Of a DNA stretch of 64,000 bases, positions 1-11,584 are shown one piece after another (within the stretch, counting starts at the first letter, position 1; each line of letters starts with the position of its first letter). The position numbers and the translations under genes are program-made. Below the pieces are notes generated by a model. The model searched no databases. It worked only from the letters and a program-made list of their open reading frames with translations, and was not told the origin of the DNA. Origin of the DNA: Aquilaria yunnanensis (Eukaryota > Streptophyta > Magnoliopsida > Malvales > Thymelaeaceae); contig CM077594.1 of assembly GCA_039654915.1 (NCBI GenBank), positions 15,809,001 to 15,873,000 of the forward strand, read 5' to 3'.

Positions 1-405
1 TTTTGATGTTTTAGAGCTTTGTTTTGGTATGGTTTTGTGTAGAACTTTGGAAGCTTGTTTGGAAGAGGAAGGGTTCGAATTCTTGCTTGTTCTTGGTGTT
101 AAGGTAAGGGAGAAAGTGTTTTTAAGTTGTTGGATTGCTTTTGGATTGAAATGGATTGAGAAAGTTGAGTAATTTTTGGGTATGGTATGAAGAAACGTTT
201 TGGGAATTATGATGGACTAGCTAAATTCGAAGGGTTGGTTTGATGCTTCTAATGCATCATAGTTTGGCTTTGATAGTTGGTTTTGTTCCTTGCAACATGT
301 ACTTCATGTGTATGAAATTTGGTAACTTTTGATGCATGTTTGCTATATGTATTTGGTTGCCAAAGTTCGTAGCAGCAATCGGCCAAATTCTGCATTTCTG
401 CAGAA

Positions 406-532
406 TTGGCGACGCGGCGCCAATTGGCCCGAAAATTGGCGACGCGTCGCCAATTCAATTTTTTCTTCACAGAGCGTCTGCTCGTTGGCGACGCGTCGCC
501 AATCCCTTTTGCCTTTGGCGACGCGGCGCCAA
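406..532. repeat. Four 18-bp CpG-rich palindromes inside the LTR
   Basis: Copies start at 406, 436, 485 and 515 (spacing 30, 49, 30). Copies 2 and 3 are perfect palindromes, TTGGCGACGCGTCGCCAA. Copies 1 and 4 read GCGGC at the centre and break symmetry at one base pair. Each copy has four CpGs in otherwise AT-rich DNA. Decayed equivalents lie in the sister LTR at 27806-27823 and 27876-27895, where several CG are now CA or TG. Confidence 0.85.
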
Positions 533-960
533 CACCTAAAAATGGAGGGTTTGACTTTTTGCTGCGTTGACCCGACCGAGACTACGGAAGGCTCGGAACG
601 TGCCTAAGGGTCCGAGGATCCCGATGGTACTCCGAAACTTCCGAAAGTCCCACCGGAAGTATGAGTTTTCTTGAACTGTTTGAGGTAAGTAAGTTGCTTA
701 GGCAACAAGTAAGGAAACAAATGTTGCAATTGAACTTAATTAGCTATCAATAGCTCAGGTGAGAGGTTTAGAACCCTCGTCGGCCTAGCCGTGCCGGAGC
801 CACGAGGCCACGAGGCGAAACCTTGTTCATCTAGTTTACATCAAAGAGGCCCTGCGGCCTAGTCTACAAGTCCCATCATAAATTCCCCTGCATAACAACT
901 AGGTGAGAGGTTCTATGTTTGAATGAGGCTTGCTAAGGTTCGCCCTTGAGCCATATGATA

Positions 961-1065
961 GGTTGCTAAGTGATAGCGCTTGGCCTATATGTCAGGTTGC
1001 TAAGTGATGGCGCTTGGCCTGTATATGTGTCAGGTTGCTAAGTGATTGCACTTGGCCTGATACAG
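961..1065 (+). repeat. Three tandem ~34-38 bp repeats in the LTR
   Basis: The unit begins GGTTGCTAAGTGAT and ends in CTTGGCCT plus a short AT-rich tail. Starts are at 961, 995 and 1033. The sister LTR on the minus strand has a degenerate series of similar units at about 27220-27610, so the array belongs to the element family. Confidence 0.75.
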
Positions 1066-1929
1066 AGGACTACTTGAGGAGAGGTCTACCGGCCTAGTAT
1101 ATATATATATGACTAGTACCCTCATGCTGTGTGAGCTCGCAGCCAGAGTCCTAGTAATTTTTCTTGCAGGTACATCGAAGACCCTTACTGAGAATGTTGA
1201 ATTCTCACTCCCTGTTTGTTATGCAGAGTCTGAAGTAGCAGGACCGGATAATCGCTGAGGATTATCACGGTAGTACCTTTTTGTGTGTAAAGGTACGGTA
1301 GTTGAGAAACTTTAAGTTTCTAGCTTGCTTAAGTGATTAGTTGGTTTGTTGGTCAGGCTGTGGTACTAACTTGCTTCTTCCTTTGGCTGCAGAGCCTAGT
1401 AGCACTTGGCACAGGACTTGTGAGACTCGCCACTGGGACAGGAGTCCAAAGTGGGAGCTAGGGTAAAAGATCTCAGCAAAGTCTTGTATTTTGATACAGT
1501 ACTTTATTTTGCCTCCAGTATTTATGTTATAAAGAGTCCTTGACTCAGGGGATTGTTCTCTGGGTGAGAGCATTAGTTACTTATGTATAAATGCTTTCAC
1601 GAGCGGTGTATGTGTAGTTAATCACTCAAAGGTTGATTTTGATATGCTTTGGCCTTTTGTATTTATTTATATAGAATTTTACCTAGCCGGCTAAATGTCT
1701 AAATGATTAAATGTTTTATGGTTTTAATAAACCAAGTCAAAGCATAAGTGCATACATATTGCATTTCTAGGTTAATCAACTAGTAGCATTGGATTTAATC
1801 CACACACATAACCAGCTAGCCAATTACAATCCACCGTGAGACAAACGCTCACAGGGTATCCCGGGCAGGGGCACGGGGATCGTGTCAGTTATAGAGCAAG
1901 TAGGCTTTCCAACTAAGTGAGTCTCATTG

Positions 1930-2190
1930 ATCATGCAATGAGTTAATACAGTATCTTTTTCAGTACTTATCAATGGTTGTATTACTGATTGGTTTACACC
2001 ATCAGTTGGAATACGCCAAGGAGACCCTTTATCACCTTATCTCTCTATTTTTTTTTATTTGCAAAAGCATTCTCAGTTTTCTTATCCTACCTTCATTCCG
2101 CCAGATTACTTCCGGGGATTAAAGCTAGTCGATCAGGCCCAAGTTTCAATAATTTTTTCATTGAAGATGATTAGTTCATCTTTTTTTTAG
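1930..2190 (+). pseudogene. LINE reverse transcriptase core remnant
   Basis: Reading from about 1947 gives VSFSVLING followed by [13 protein letters not shown], the conserved palm segment of plant L1 reverse transcriptases. About 45 residues later FIEDD followed by a stop and FIFF stands where the catalytic FADD box should be, so the active site is degraded. In-frame stops upstream and downstream confirm a pseudogene. Confidence 0.8.
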
Positions 2191-2494
2191 GCCATCTTTT
2201 GAAGTTGTTAGGACTCTAAAAGAAGGTTTTGGCCAATATCATAAGGTCTCAGGATAGATGATTAATTTTTAGAAATCAGAATGAGTCTTTAGCAAAAATA
2301 TTCCTCCCCAGATTTCATGCATTTGTAGAAAAATCCTCATATTCCAATATACTATAGGAGTTCTAAAGTACTTGGGCATTCCTTCGAATTTAGATTACTA
2401 AAAAATAAGCTCCTTTGACTTTTTGTGGGATCAAATCTAATCTCAATTGTCCTCATGGAAATAGCAACTTCTTAACCTAGTAGAACAACTGACT

Positions 2495-3010
2495 TTGATC
2501 CACTTTATAGCTTTATCATTACCTATACACTTGATGTTAGTGCTTAAAATTCCAGTAACTCTTTCGGACAAAATTTCAAAGGCTTTAGTTAAATTTTGGT
2601 GGAATGGGTTTCTTGAAAAGAAGGATATTCATTATTATAATCACTTCACTTTATATTTCCCCAAGAGTTTAGGTGGTCTTGGTATCAGGGACATGAGACT
2701 ATTCCATCATATTTTGCTGGCCAACTTCTTTTGGTGTATTGCTAATAACCATGATTCTTTAGCATATCAAGTTCTTTCAGCCAAATATATAGGTAGAAGC
2801 TCTCTATGGGAAGCTAATCAGGGTGCAATCCTACCCACACGTGGAAAAGCTTACAATATAGTTGAGAGTTGCTCATCCTGCATGTTTGATGACAAGCTGG
2901 TTCAGGAGAAAACATCAATATTTGGAAGGATAACTGGATGCCCAATTATAAACCTTCTCATCTTGTTGAGTCTTTTTCTATTGAATTACCTTTGCAGTGT
3001 TAGCAAGTAA
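2495..3010 (+). pseudogene. LINE RT C-terminal (thumb/connection) remnant
   Basis: An open stretch of 171 codons shows the typical series KFWWNG, then FPKSLGGLGIRD, then LLANFFW and VLSAKY, as found between the RT palm and the zinc-binding region of plant L1 ORF2 proteins. The start Met is only where a stop-free run begins. It continues the RT fragment upstream after frameshifts. Confidence 0.8.
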
Positions 3011-3576
3011 GTGAGCTATTTGTGCTTCGAGGTGGGAATTAGGATATTTCCCTTGTTCAATCTTTATTTTCAACTAATGTTGTCCAATGTATTTTATCCA
3101 TTTTCGTTGCTAAAATTGGTTCTTTCTAAGGCAAATTAATATGAGAAGGATCTTTAGATGGTCAATTCCATTCAAAGCAAAGGCTATGCAATTCAGATGA
3201 GTTCTTCTTGATGCCCAAAGTTCAAGACACACAACTATCCTAATAAGATGGCAAATATTTTCAAATTTATTGAGGCTATTAATATCTTAGAAAAATACAA
3301 AGTGTTCATATGGAAGACTTGTGTAATTGGCTACAGTATCAAATCTAAGCAAGCGAGGATGTACAAATGATCGAAAGTGTTCCCATTTTGGCCTATGAGG
3401 AAGATATGGACCATCTTCTCCTTCATTGCCCTATATCAGTTTTTGTATGAAAGCACACACCCATGGTGCGTACACCTAAGTCTGATGATTCCGTCTTATT
3501 ATGGCTCTTGGTGACAACTGAGATACAAGCATCTTAAAGGCAACACAATGCTATCCTTCCTAGTGCCATTACCACT

Positions 3577-4044
3577 GTGTGGAGTATTTGGATTTCAAGG
3601 AATGACGTGATTTTCAATGGCTTATTTGCAGATCTTTCATCTGTCCTGTTTCTTCGAGATCAAGAAATGGATCTTATCAACCAAGCTATCTCTATTAAGG
3701 TTGATCAAGCAAGAATGGAGGCTTTCACTCCAAGGATGTTGGTCAAGAAATTGGGTAAAAACCCACAATTTCAAGATCATGTAGTTATTCTAGTATATGC
3801 CGCATCAAGTCCATCAGTAACAAATAGTGGTTTTGGGGTTGTGGTCCTTTCTCGAGTAGGTCAAACTAATCTGGTGATTCATGGGCAAGCATATCGAGTC
3901 TCATCTCCTCTCATGGCTGAACTCTATGCTATTTATGAAGCTCAATCACGGACCTCACTTTCCAATAAGAAAAACGTCACTATTTTGACTAACTGCATAA
4001 TGCTTTCTTGCAGATCACTGGCACTATCCCGACCTATGGCATGA
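3577..4044 (+). pseudogene. LINE C-terminal RNase H-like domain remnant
   Basis: The reading begins WSIWISRNDVIFNG, the linker seen just before RNase H in many plant L1 elements. From residue ~70 it shows VYAASSPSVTNSGFGVVV and later MAELYAIYEAQ, matching the first strand and the helix with the second acidic residue of plant RNase H. The first Asp of the usual DGA is replaced (YAA), so the domain is probably inactive. It ends early, before the last catalytic motifs. Confidence 0.7.
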
Positions 4045-4239
4045 TTGCTCCTTTCCTTTCAGATATGTCTTATCTCATATACAAGTTTATGTCTCGTTCT
4101 TGTATTGTAGTACCTAGGTCTATAGTCCATCTTGCTCATTGCGTAGTAAGGGCAGCCTTGTATGGTGATAATTCTTAACTCTTCTTTTGGTTGCTTTTGA
4201 GTAAAAAAAAAAATACAAAAACACAAAAAAAAATGTCCA

Positions 4240-5470
4240 ACATGAGAAAATAAATAAAAATAGTGGAATGTCTATGATTTTCAAAAGATCTAGCGATAAA
4301 GCCCGAGGATTGAGTTATAGGTTTACTTTTGGGCTTGGAAAGTCTTTAAGTCGTACATGTAACAAAAAAAATTAAATGGGTCTATGTCAACCTTAATGCA
4401 AAGGCGTGTAATTGCAACTTTTTGGCCTTTTTATGGGTTTGACTTCAGTGCTTTGTTATCTGCTGATGCATAGGACGTATTAGAAAATTGCCATGAAGCG
4501 ATCAGCAAGGTATTTCAAATTGGGCTCTGCCAAACCTAAGGGCTGAGAGGGGTTGTTAACATGTATAAAATTACAATAAAAAATATAAAATATAAAATAA
4601 TGTTATAATAAATTTATGAAATTTGAAATTTTATAGTAATTAAATTCAATGAAAAAATTTATAACTCAAAATTTGATATGACGCTCCTTCAAAACCACAT
4701 ACTCAAAACTATCAAAATCAAAATCAAAATAATTAAAAATCAAACATCAAACATCAACCTTTTGATGATAATATTAGAAATCAAAAAACTATTTATTGTT
4801 TTTTAAGAAAATAATTCATTATTTTGGGATATCTCAAAATAAAAAGTAGCCCATACAATTTAGGACGAAGAGAGTAACTTCTTACTTATATAACACTATT
4901 CAAACTTAAGAAGAAATGTGCACTTTTTAGATTAAAATGCTATAGATTTTTTTATTATTCTAAAAGTTGACAAACATGTCCATATATATAAATAGATTTT
5001 TAAATCTAACTGTTAGTTTAATATAATTTTTTTATTATGTTCATTCAATATAAATATAATGAAGAGTGCAATGGGTTAAAAAATATTCTCCTATGTCCTA
5101 TAAATTCAATATTAATAGTAATCATTAGGCATGCTAAAAATAAATATGTTCTATAAATTCAATATTAATAAGGAGATTTTCCTCATTATTTGAACTAATT
5201 TTAAAGTTGAATAAGTTGTTAGAAAGTAAATATTAATATTATTCACAAACATAGACTTAATTTATAAAAATAAAAATATATTATAAATTTTTAGAAATTA
5301 TTAGTAAATTTCTACATATACAAATTATTCAGAACCAAAAAATTTATTAGAAATGTATTATATATTTAGGAAAAATTAGATTGGAGGTGGCATGAGATGA
5401 ACTTTGTTGTTGATTTGCATGATTTGCAAACCTTATTTAGTAATGAAAGTATTTGACCCCACTAGCATAA
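4240..5470. other. AT-rich intergenic DNA with weak MITE traces
   Basis: No coding signal seen. A Stowaway-like end (GGACGAAGAGAGTA) stands at about 4863-4876 without a convincing partner. A 24-bp segment starting TCCTATAAATTC occurs twice, near 5097 and 5149. Confidence 0.5.
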
Positions 5471-5477
5471 CATGTGG

Positions 5478-5575
5478 AGTTACTATGAGGGCAAAGTGTA
5501 GGTTACCTAAAATAGAGAGAGTAAATGTAGGTTAGGCCAAACCTCAGAGGTGTTTCTGTAAGTTTTTCTTTGTTT
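5478..5575. mobile_element. Lone right end of a Mutator-like MITE
   Basis: The text AGGGCAAAGTGTAGGTTACC followed by a GAGAGAGTAAATGTAGGTTAGGCC-type segment resembles the right TIR of the element at 10905-11364. No left TIR is visible upstream, so this is a broken copy. Confidence 0.4.
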
Positions 5576-5579
5576 TGTA

Positions 5580-7339
5580 CAAAAGGCTAAAATATACACT
5601 TACTCATTATCAAATTCAAAGTTTACAAACAAGTACCTAAATTTTAATATTGTTATAATTTTATATTAGATTAATCAACCCTAGTAATAAATTTAAAAAA
5701 ATTTAGGGGCGGCAGCAGTCTTTCCCTCCCTCTTAACAGTTATACCCTTGTCTATGTGACCATATCCTAGGATGACGGACACATCTTGTAAAATGGTCAC
5801 ACTTGCATTTTCTTTTCACATTTCATCTCCAACTAACTTTGAACCAACAAAGAATTTTAATTTTATAAAAATGAATACACCAAAATGGTTTGATTTATCA
5901 ATCACCATTGAAGTATTATAATTTAGTTTTTCATATACTTTTGTGGACTTGATCCCCTTTCATATGTTTGAACTATGTTAACTTTGTCATTTTCCACTCT
6001 AAACTACGAATTAGATCAAATCAATCCTTGAATTTTGAAAATTTGGACATTTGGTCCCTTAACTGACTGACTCGATCCTTAGTCATAAGAGCATGGTGTC
6101 TTAGCTAAAGGGGGAAACTATGTCATGCATTTTCCATAGTTTGAGGGATAAATCAATCCAAGTTTTGGTTTAAAGGCACAGTGTCGGAGTGAAAAAAGTT
6201 ACAGATGCAAAGGGGTGGAGGCTTATTTTTATATATGAATCTAACTATCATATTCCTCGCCCAAACAGATGATTGTTCTTCACATCTTTCAGTTCATCTC
6301 CCATCCTCCCATGTTTGTTTATGTAGAAGTGAAATGGTGAAACAAAAATTCATGCATAACAAGGTTGATCTTGGATATTTTCCGACGGCTTTTCCTTATA
6401 TATGCCTAAAAAGAGAAAAAGAACGTCTCAATCCTTTGATGATGATGGGTCCGATTGCCATTAGTGTTAGAGTTTTGAAAAGACTATTTAAGAATAGTTT
6501 TTAAATTATTTAGCTTTTGATGGTTTTATCTCTACCAATAATGAAATATCTAAAACTTTAATATTAATAACAAAAGTTGTTCCTGTTGATCTTGGATATA
6601 AGTGGTTTTCATAAAGTATAGTTGTTGGAAACGTGCCAATTTTTTTTGGCATTCATAAATGGCTGTCCGTTTCGGGAAAGGAGCACCACAGACATAACAC
6701 AAAACACAAACCCAATATCCGACTTCTCAATGCTGACGTTGTTGCTTAATTTTCCTTTTTCCCCTTTTCTTTATTTGTTTTTTTTTTTCATTTTCTTTGT
6801 TTTCGTTTAGAATTTCTTTTTTCCATTTTCTTTGCTTCTGAATCTGTTACATATATAGTGAGATTTAGAGGGAGTTTTTCAAGTTTTTGGGCTAGGTTCA
6901 ATGCAAACATTTATAAGGAAAAAAGTAGATGAAGAATAAGCCAATTCTCTCTCTCATTTTTTTTTCATCACCAAACCTATTTAAGATTAATAATGAAGAA
7001 CCCAATAATTGGGTTTTTTATTCCTTAATTTTTTTATGACGCCTCAAGGTTAGAGGTTGGGAATTCAAGCATAATAAGTGTGTTAAGACATTTGTTAAGA
7101 TTATAAAAGATCAACAATATGCAAACTTGAGCGTAAACCTATGAAAAAGCTCTCGTTATAACATTCAAAATATATACATTGATCATCTGTCAAACTTTAT
7201 AGCAATTAGTGTATGTTACAGTTCTATGCATTTTTATTGTGTGTTACTTTATATTTCAAAAACTGGTTCAAAAAGAAAAACTTTTATAATAATCCTTCTC
7301 CTTTATAATTATAATATCGATCAAAATCTTGAATAATAG
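5580..7339. other. Intergenic DNA, no recognised gene
   Basis: AT-rich, with short open frames that have no recognisable domain. The phrases near 5990-6060 and 6100-6180 resemble worn halves of TIR MITEs. Nothing further supported. Confidence 0.4.
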
Positions 7340-7349
7340 ATTTAAAAAT

Positions 7350-8316
7350 GGCAAAAATCATGAAAAAATCATTTATCTTTTAACTTGGCCCCAATCGGCT
7401 ACTTATGTTTTTTGAGACTCAAATTAACCCTTATCGTTATGCAAATGTGTCAAATAAACCATTCATTATTAAGTTATGATGATGTTACAGCAAGTGGGTC
7501 TAATATGCTAAATGGTCGATGAGGTGACAATACTAAATAAACTATGGCATGACAATGTTATGCATTTGAAGACCCTCTTTTTGACCCACCAACATGCCGT
7601 CAACAGTCCTCTCTCTAACCAAACCTACACGCATTGTCATATCTCCAACCTAATCGACACACTGTCCTCTTTCCAACCCACCCACACACCATCATCTCCG
7701 ACCCATTCATATGCTGTACTCTCTTTGACGCACCCATACGTCATCCTCTTGCCGACCCACATATAAGTCATCCTCTCTCTGCTAAGACTGCCTTCATGAT
7801 CCAGCAAATTAGCATCAACGACACTACTCTGCTATTGGCTATGCAACCAAACCTAGATCCAGGTAGCCGATCCCACAATCAATCTCCAATTTCGAAGGTT
7901 ATGAAGATGGATGTCGGCACTATCCAGCAATGCGGGCACAGAACTGGGCGGCTAGGTGGCAGAAATACCCTTAGGGCTATCGAATGCAGGCTGATGGCAC
8001 AAAGAGGGCGGGGGAGCTATAAGGTAGGGGATGACAGTGGGTATGGAAGGGATCAAGTGACAAAAATCACCACAGTACTTGAGTGGAACAGGCATCTGTT
8101 TCTTTGTTGTTGTCATGTTATCTTCCATTTAGTATTGCAACCTCATCTGCCATTTAGCATATTAGACCCACCTACTGCCACATCATCACAACTTAATGGT
8201 GGATGGCTTATTTGGTACATTTACATAACATTGATGATTTATTTGAGTTGCAAAAAACATAAGTGATTGATTTGAGTCGAGTTAGAAGTGGTTTTTTTTT
8301 TTTCAAGATTTTTACC
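7350..8316. mobile_element. Mutator-like TIR element (967 bp), Pack-MULE candidate
   Basis: Left (7350-~7525) and right (~8150-8316) ends are inverted repeats of about 170 bp with scattered changes; both ends begin GG(C/T)AAAAATC. The flanks ATTTAAAAAT (7340-7349) and ATTTAGAAAT (8317-8326) form a 10-bp target duplication with one mismatch, typical of Mutator-like insertions. The interior is distinctly richer in GC than the arms. It holds degenerate ~27-38 bp repeats around a CCGACCCA motif (7580-7770) and an open frame of 210 codons (7634-8266) without a known domain. No transposase is present, so it is non-autonomous. Confidence 0.75.
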
Positions 8317-8329
8317 ATTTAGAAATGGT

Positions 8330-10680
8330 AAATTGTTTTCTTAGGGGAGTTCCAAAACCACTAGCCGTTGCTCCCCAGCTATCTTCTCTGCACTGCCTTC
8401 CTCTTAGATGCTCCAGGTTTTAATCCAGAATCAATATGTCATTTGAATTTTATATTATATAAGTTTAATAATCTTTTGAATAGTATTTTATAATGTGATC
8501 ATTGTTTATTAATTTTTTTTTAATAAATAAAAAATTTAATTATATTATAGAAATGTTATTAAATAAATTATTACTTCTATATAGTATTAGTTTCAAATTA
8601 ATCTAACTTAAGTTTAAACAAATACTTTTCACCCTAGTTGTCGCTTTCCACTTGTTTTCTCTATATTGCTTTCCTCCTCTCTTATTCATGTTGTTGACAG
8701 GTTCGGACTTCAATCCAAGTCTAACAAGTTGATTTATCATCTTTATTCCACCCAATCAACAACTCTCATCTCTTTTTTCACCATTTCTTCTTCCTCTTTT
8801 TCCTGTACAAAACTCGTTTATCACCGCTAGTAGGCATATTATCTATTTCTTTCGACGCTCTACAACCGATAGATCTGGATGATCTGTTTTCAATTTTAGT
8901 AGGTCAAGCGGAGGCCGTAGGGTGATAAACGGTTGACTTTGATGATGGGGCACTCTTGAATAATGTATCTGGTGATTGTGTTAGGTTTTTTTTATACATT
9001 AATTGTATTAAAATTTTATGGTGGTTGATCTATTATTAAGGGTTGATCTATTTTTTATTTGGTCAGATTGTCTATTGTTAATTTTGACTATTTGGTTCTT
9101 CTCTATCTATGCCTTATTCTAGTTACTTGTGAGTTATCTATTTTAGATTGATTTTTGTTTACATTAAAGGTTCAGCTTGATTCGATTCTCTTTCTTTTTC
9201 AATGTTGCAGGAACAAATAGTTATATTTTAGTAGCCAATTTTATGTTCTTATTATTTATTAGAGTCTTATGTTATTATTAGCTTATAAGATACCGTTTAA
9301 CTTACTTTTAATTGAAATTAAACATATTTTATAAAAAAATTAAAAATAGTTTCATGGAAAGATTGCAAGTGACATGCAGGCAGTTAATTTTGCTAGTAAA
9401 ACAACTTTTCGTTAGAAATTTTTTTTTACACAGGAATATCCCTACCCAAAGTTAAAGTCGTAAAAATCACTAATCTTGTCAACGTGCATTAAAGTGCTCG
9501 AGTGAAGATCTCCTCCAAAAAAAAAAGTCTACACATAATATGATGTTTGCTGGCCTAGTGTTTGTGCAAAAAAGTAACCTCAAGAACGATGTCAAAGTTT
9601 TCATAACTGGTGGAAGGAAAAGGTATCGTGCTAATAGATAGAAGTAAATATCCAGCCAACTTAGACAAATCAACTTACAACCTCTCTGTTCTGATTATTA
9701 AAAAAAAATACTTATGGCCGGTAAAAAAATGTTTTTGAGAAATAAAATAAACTACGTAAATAACAGGGAATAAATTATCAAGAAAATAATCATAACAGAG
9801 AAAAATTAATTAAATGATAAACAATTTTTAAAATTTAAGAAAATATAAATGATCGTTTGTTGGAGCTGTTTCGTCCAAGACTACTGCTGGCGCTCAAGTC
9901 AACAACTTGTGAGCCAGTGTCGTTGCCAAAACTCGGAGAGCAAGCGTAAAGGTGTAGGAATCTAAGAGGCATCACGTTGGCAGGAATGATAATTAATTCT
10001 CCCAGAGACATTAGCCGCCCTGCGGACCAATTTAGTCAAATCTTCCAATTGCAATAAACAAGCCAAAGACAACCATATATGGTCACACTTTGAAGCAGTA
10101 CAAAAGTAGTGCCAATTCGTTAATTTAAGTCAATTTAATTGGAAATAATTTATTTTTATTTTTATATTTTTATCTGAAATTAATTTTTTCTAAAATTTAA
10201 TATTATATAAGTGTAGTAATTTATTAAAAATATAATTTTTATAATCTTACTTAATTTTTATGATTTTTTCTAGTTTTTGGCATAAAAAATTCATAAAAAT
10301 GTAATAAAAATATGAAAATTTACTTTCAATTGTATTATTACATGTACATAATATTGATTTTCAAACGAAATTATTTTTATATAAAAAAGTTGTAAAAATA
10401 AAAAAAATTATTTTAGATTAAGGTGATTTAAGTTAAAATCAATTAACTCTTAAAAGATATTATAAGAAAATTACATAGGTCATGTGTTTGCTGTATGAAA
10501 TTTTAAAAAATTTGGACTGTAATTTAACAATTTCTAGATGTCAATTATTTTAAAAGTATGGTACCACTCAAACTTAGGTCTTTTGTCTGTATATCCGCAT
10601 GCAGCAACTATCTATATTAACAACCGAAAACTATAAGGTGCAACTTGATTTGATTTAGTTGCTCGCGTAATAATTTTTTT
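8330..10680. other. Intergenic DNA, no recognised gene
   Basis: Two loosely similar pyrimidine-rich stretches (8360-8430 and 8630-8720) may be old duplicates. A short patch of average composition at 9860-10030 shows no conserved protein on either strand. Confidence 0.4.
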
Positions 10681-10689
10681 AAGACTTTT

Positions 10690-10803
10690 ACAGCGTGACG
10701 GATTACAAATGCGACGGATGTGCCCGTGCCATTTGATGTTGTGGGTTCCACTGGTAGCCTACACATCAAATGGCATAGACGTGCCCATTGTATCTGTGAC
10801 CCG
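10690..10803. repeat. Imperfect ~115-bp palindrome (hairpin)
   Basis: TGCCATTTGATGT (from 10727) pairs with ACATCAAATGGCA (to 10784) across a loop of about 24 bases, and pairing continues more weakly outward to both ends. It could be a tiny fold-back element or give a foldback RNA; the sequence alone cannot decide. Confidence 0.65.
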
Positions 10804-10904
10804 TTGCTTTTGGATTTCTTTTTTTTTTTAGTTTTTGTAATATTATCTATGTTTTGTACTCTTATATAAGGGAGAGAAAAAAGGAAGAATAAAAAGGTTA
10901 TGGG

Positions 10905-11364
10905 AAAGTTACAATTACATATTTTAGGTATGTCCTAACTTACAGTTTGTCCCCTCTATTTTTAGAAACATACACTTTGCCCCCTATATTTTTTATACTA
11001 TCTGATAATAACTTTTGAAACTATATTTAAACCATATCATAGTCATTTTCTAGTAATTTCAATCTCTCAAACATTTTTTTATAGTAGATAGATATTTTAA
11101 ATTATCATTTTTTTTCTTTCTGTAAATGTATTTTTTCCCTATAAATACATATCAATATTTTTTAAAAGTCAGTTGGCTGTGAAAAAAATATAAAAAATCT
11201 TGAAATTACTAAAATATTATTATTAGATATTTTGAATTAGGTTTTCAGAAGTTATTATCGAATACTGTAAAGCAAATAAGGGGTAAAGTATAGGTTTTTG
11301 AAAATAGAGGGGGTAAAGTGTAAGTTAGACCAAAATATAAGGCAGTTTTGTAATTTTGTCAAAA
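10905..11364. mobile_element. Mutator-like TIR MITE, 460 bp
   Basis: Both ends read as inverted copies: a TTACA(A/T)(A)ATTAC-like tip, then CTAACTTACA, then (T)TTGCCCCC/TTTACCCCC and later GATAATAACTT, extending about 200 bp. Flanks GTTATGGG (10897) and GTCATGGG (11365) are likely target duplications with one change. No coding. Confidence 0.65.
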
Positions 11365-11584
11365 GTCATGGGTTTCGAGTCTAACGTCATGATCAAAATA
11401 TGCCCCATCAGCCTAAGACATTGACAAATCTTAATCATACACCTGGTTTGGTGGGAGAATTATCACTTTCTACCTCTCTCTTGCTTTTTTATTTTTTTAA
11501 TAATTGTAAGTTTGGAATCTTTAATTAGCGGATTGCGTCACATATGTACTTTTTCTCAAGTCTCCCAAATCCCAATTACCCTAG

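Larger units (their letters stand above)
1..1887 (+). mobile_element. 3' part of a long LTR (Ty3/gypsy-like, autonomy unknown), cut by the window edge
   Basis: This stretch aligns by eye, in opposite orientation, with 26229-28420. Shared landmarks in the same order are a run ending in GAGGTAAGGG-like sequence, CpG palindromes, short tandem repeats, a TTTTTCTTGCAGGTA-like segment, a GTGGTACTAACT segment and a GCCTCCA segment. Both copies end in CGTGTCA, which fits the CA end of an LTR. No gag or pol coding is visible. A length above 1.9 kb suits long-LTR gypsy types such as Tekay/Del or a non-autonomous relative; that family name is inference. The 5' end lies outside the window. Confidence 0.6.
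1893..4235 (+). mobile_element. 5'-truncated, decayed L1-like LINE
   Basis: Fragments of a plant L1-type ORF2 follow in the proper order across several frames: reverse transcriptase core, RT thumb/connection, zinc-binding motif (HLLLHCPIS near 3410-3440) and RNase H. An A-rich tail ends it at about 4201-4235. Stops and frameshifts show it is dead. The LINE sequence begins within a few bases of the CGTGTCA LTR end at 1887, so one element inserted at the edge of the other or the junction was rearranged. I did not find a target-site duplication. Confidence 0.85.

Noticed and set aside
329..607. 92-codon frame with repeated WRR/TRR words
   Set aside because: The repetition comes from the palindromes in the LTR; no homology or start context supports a protein.
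961..1065. Possible CRISPR-like array (repeats of 34-38 bp)
   Set aside because: The units are adjacent tandem repeats without unique spacers, in a plant LTR.
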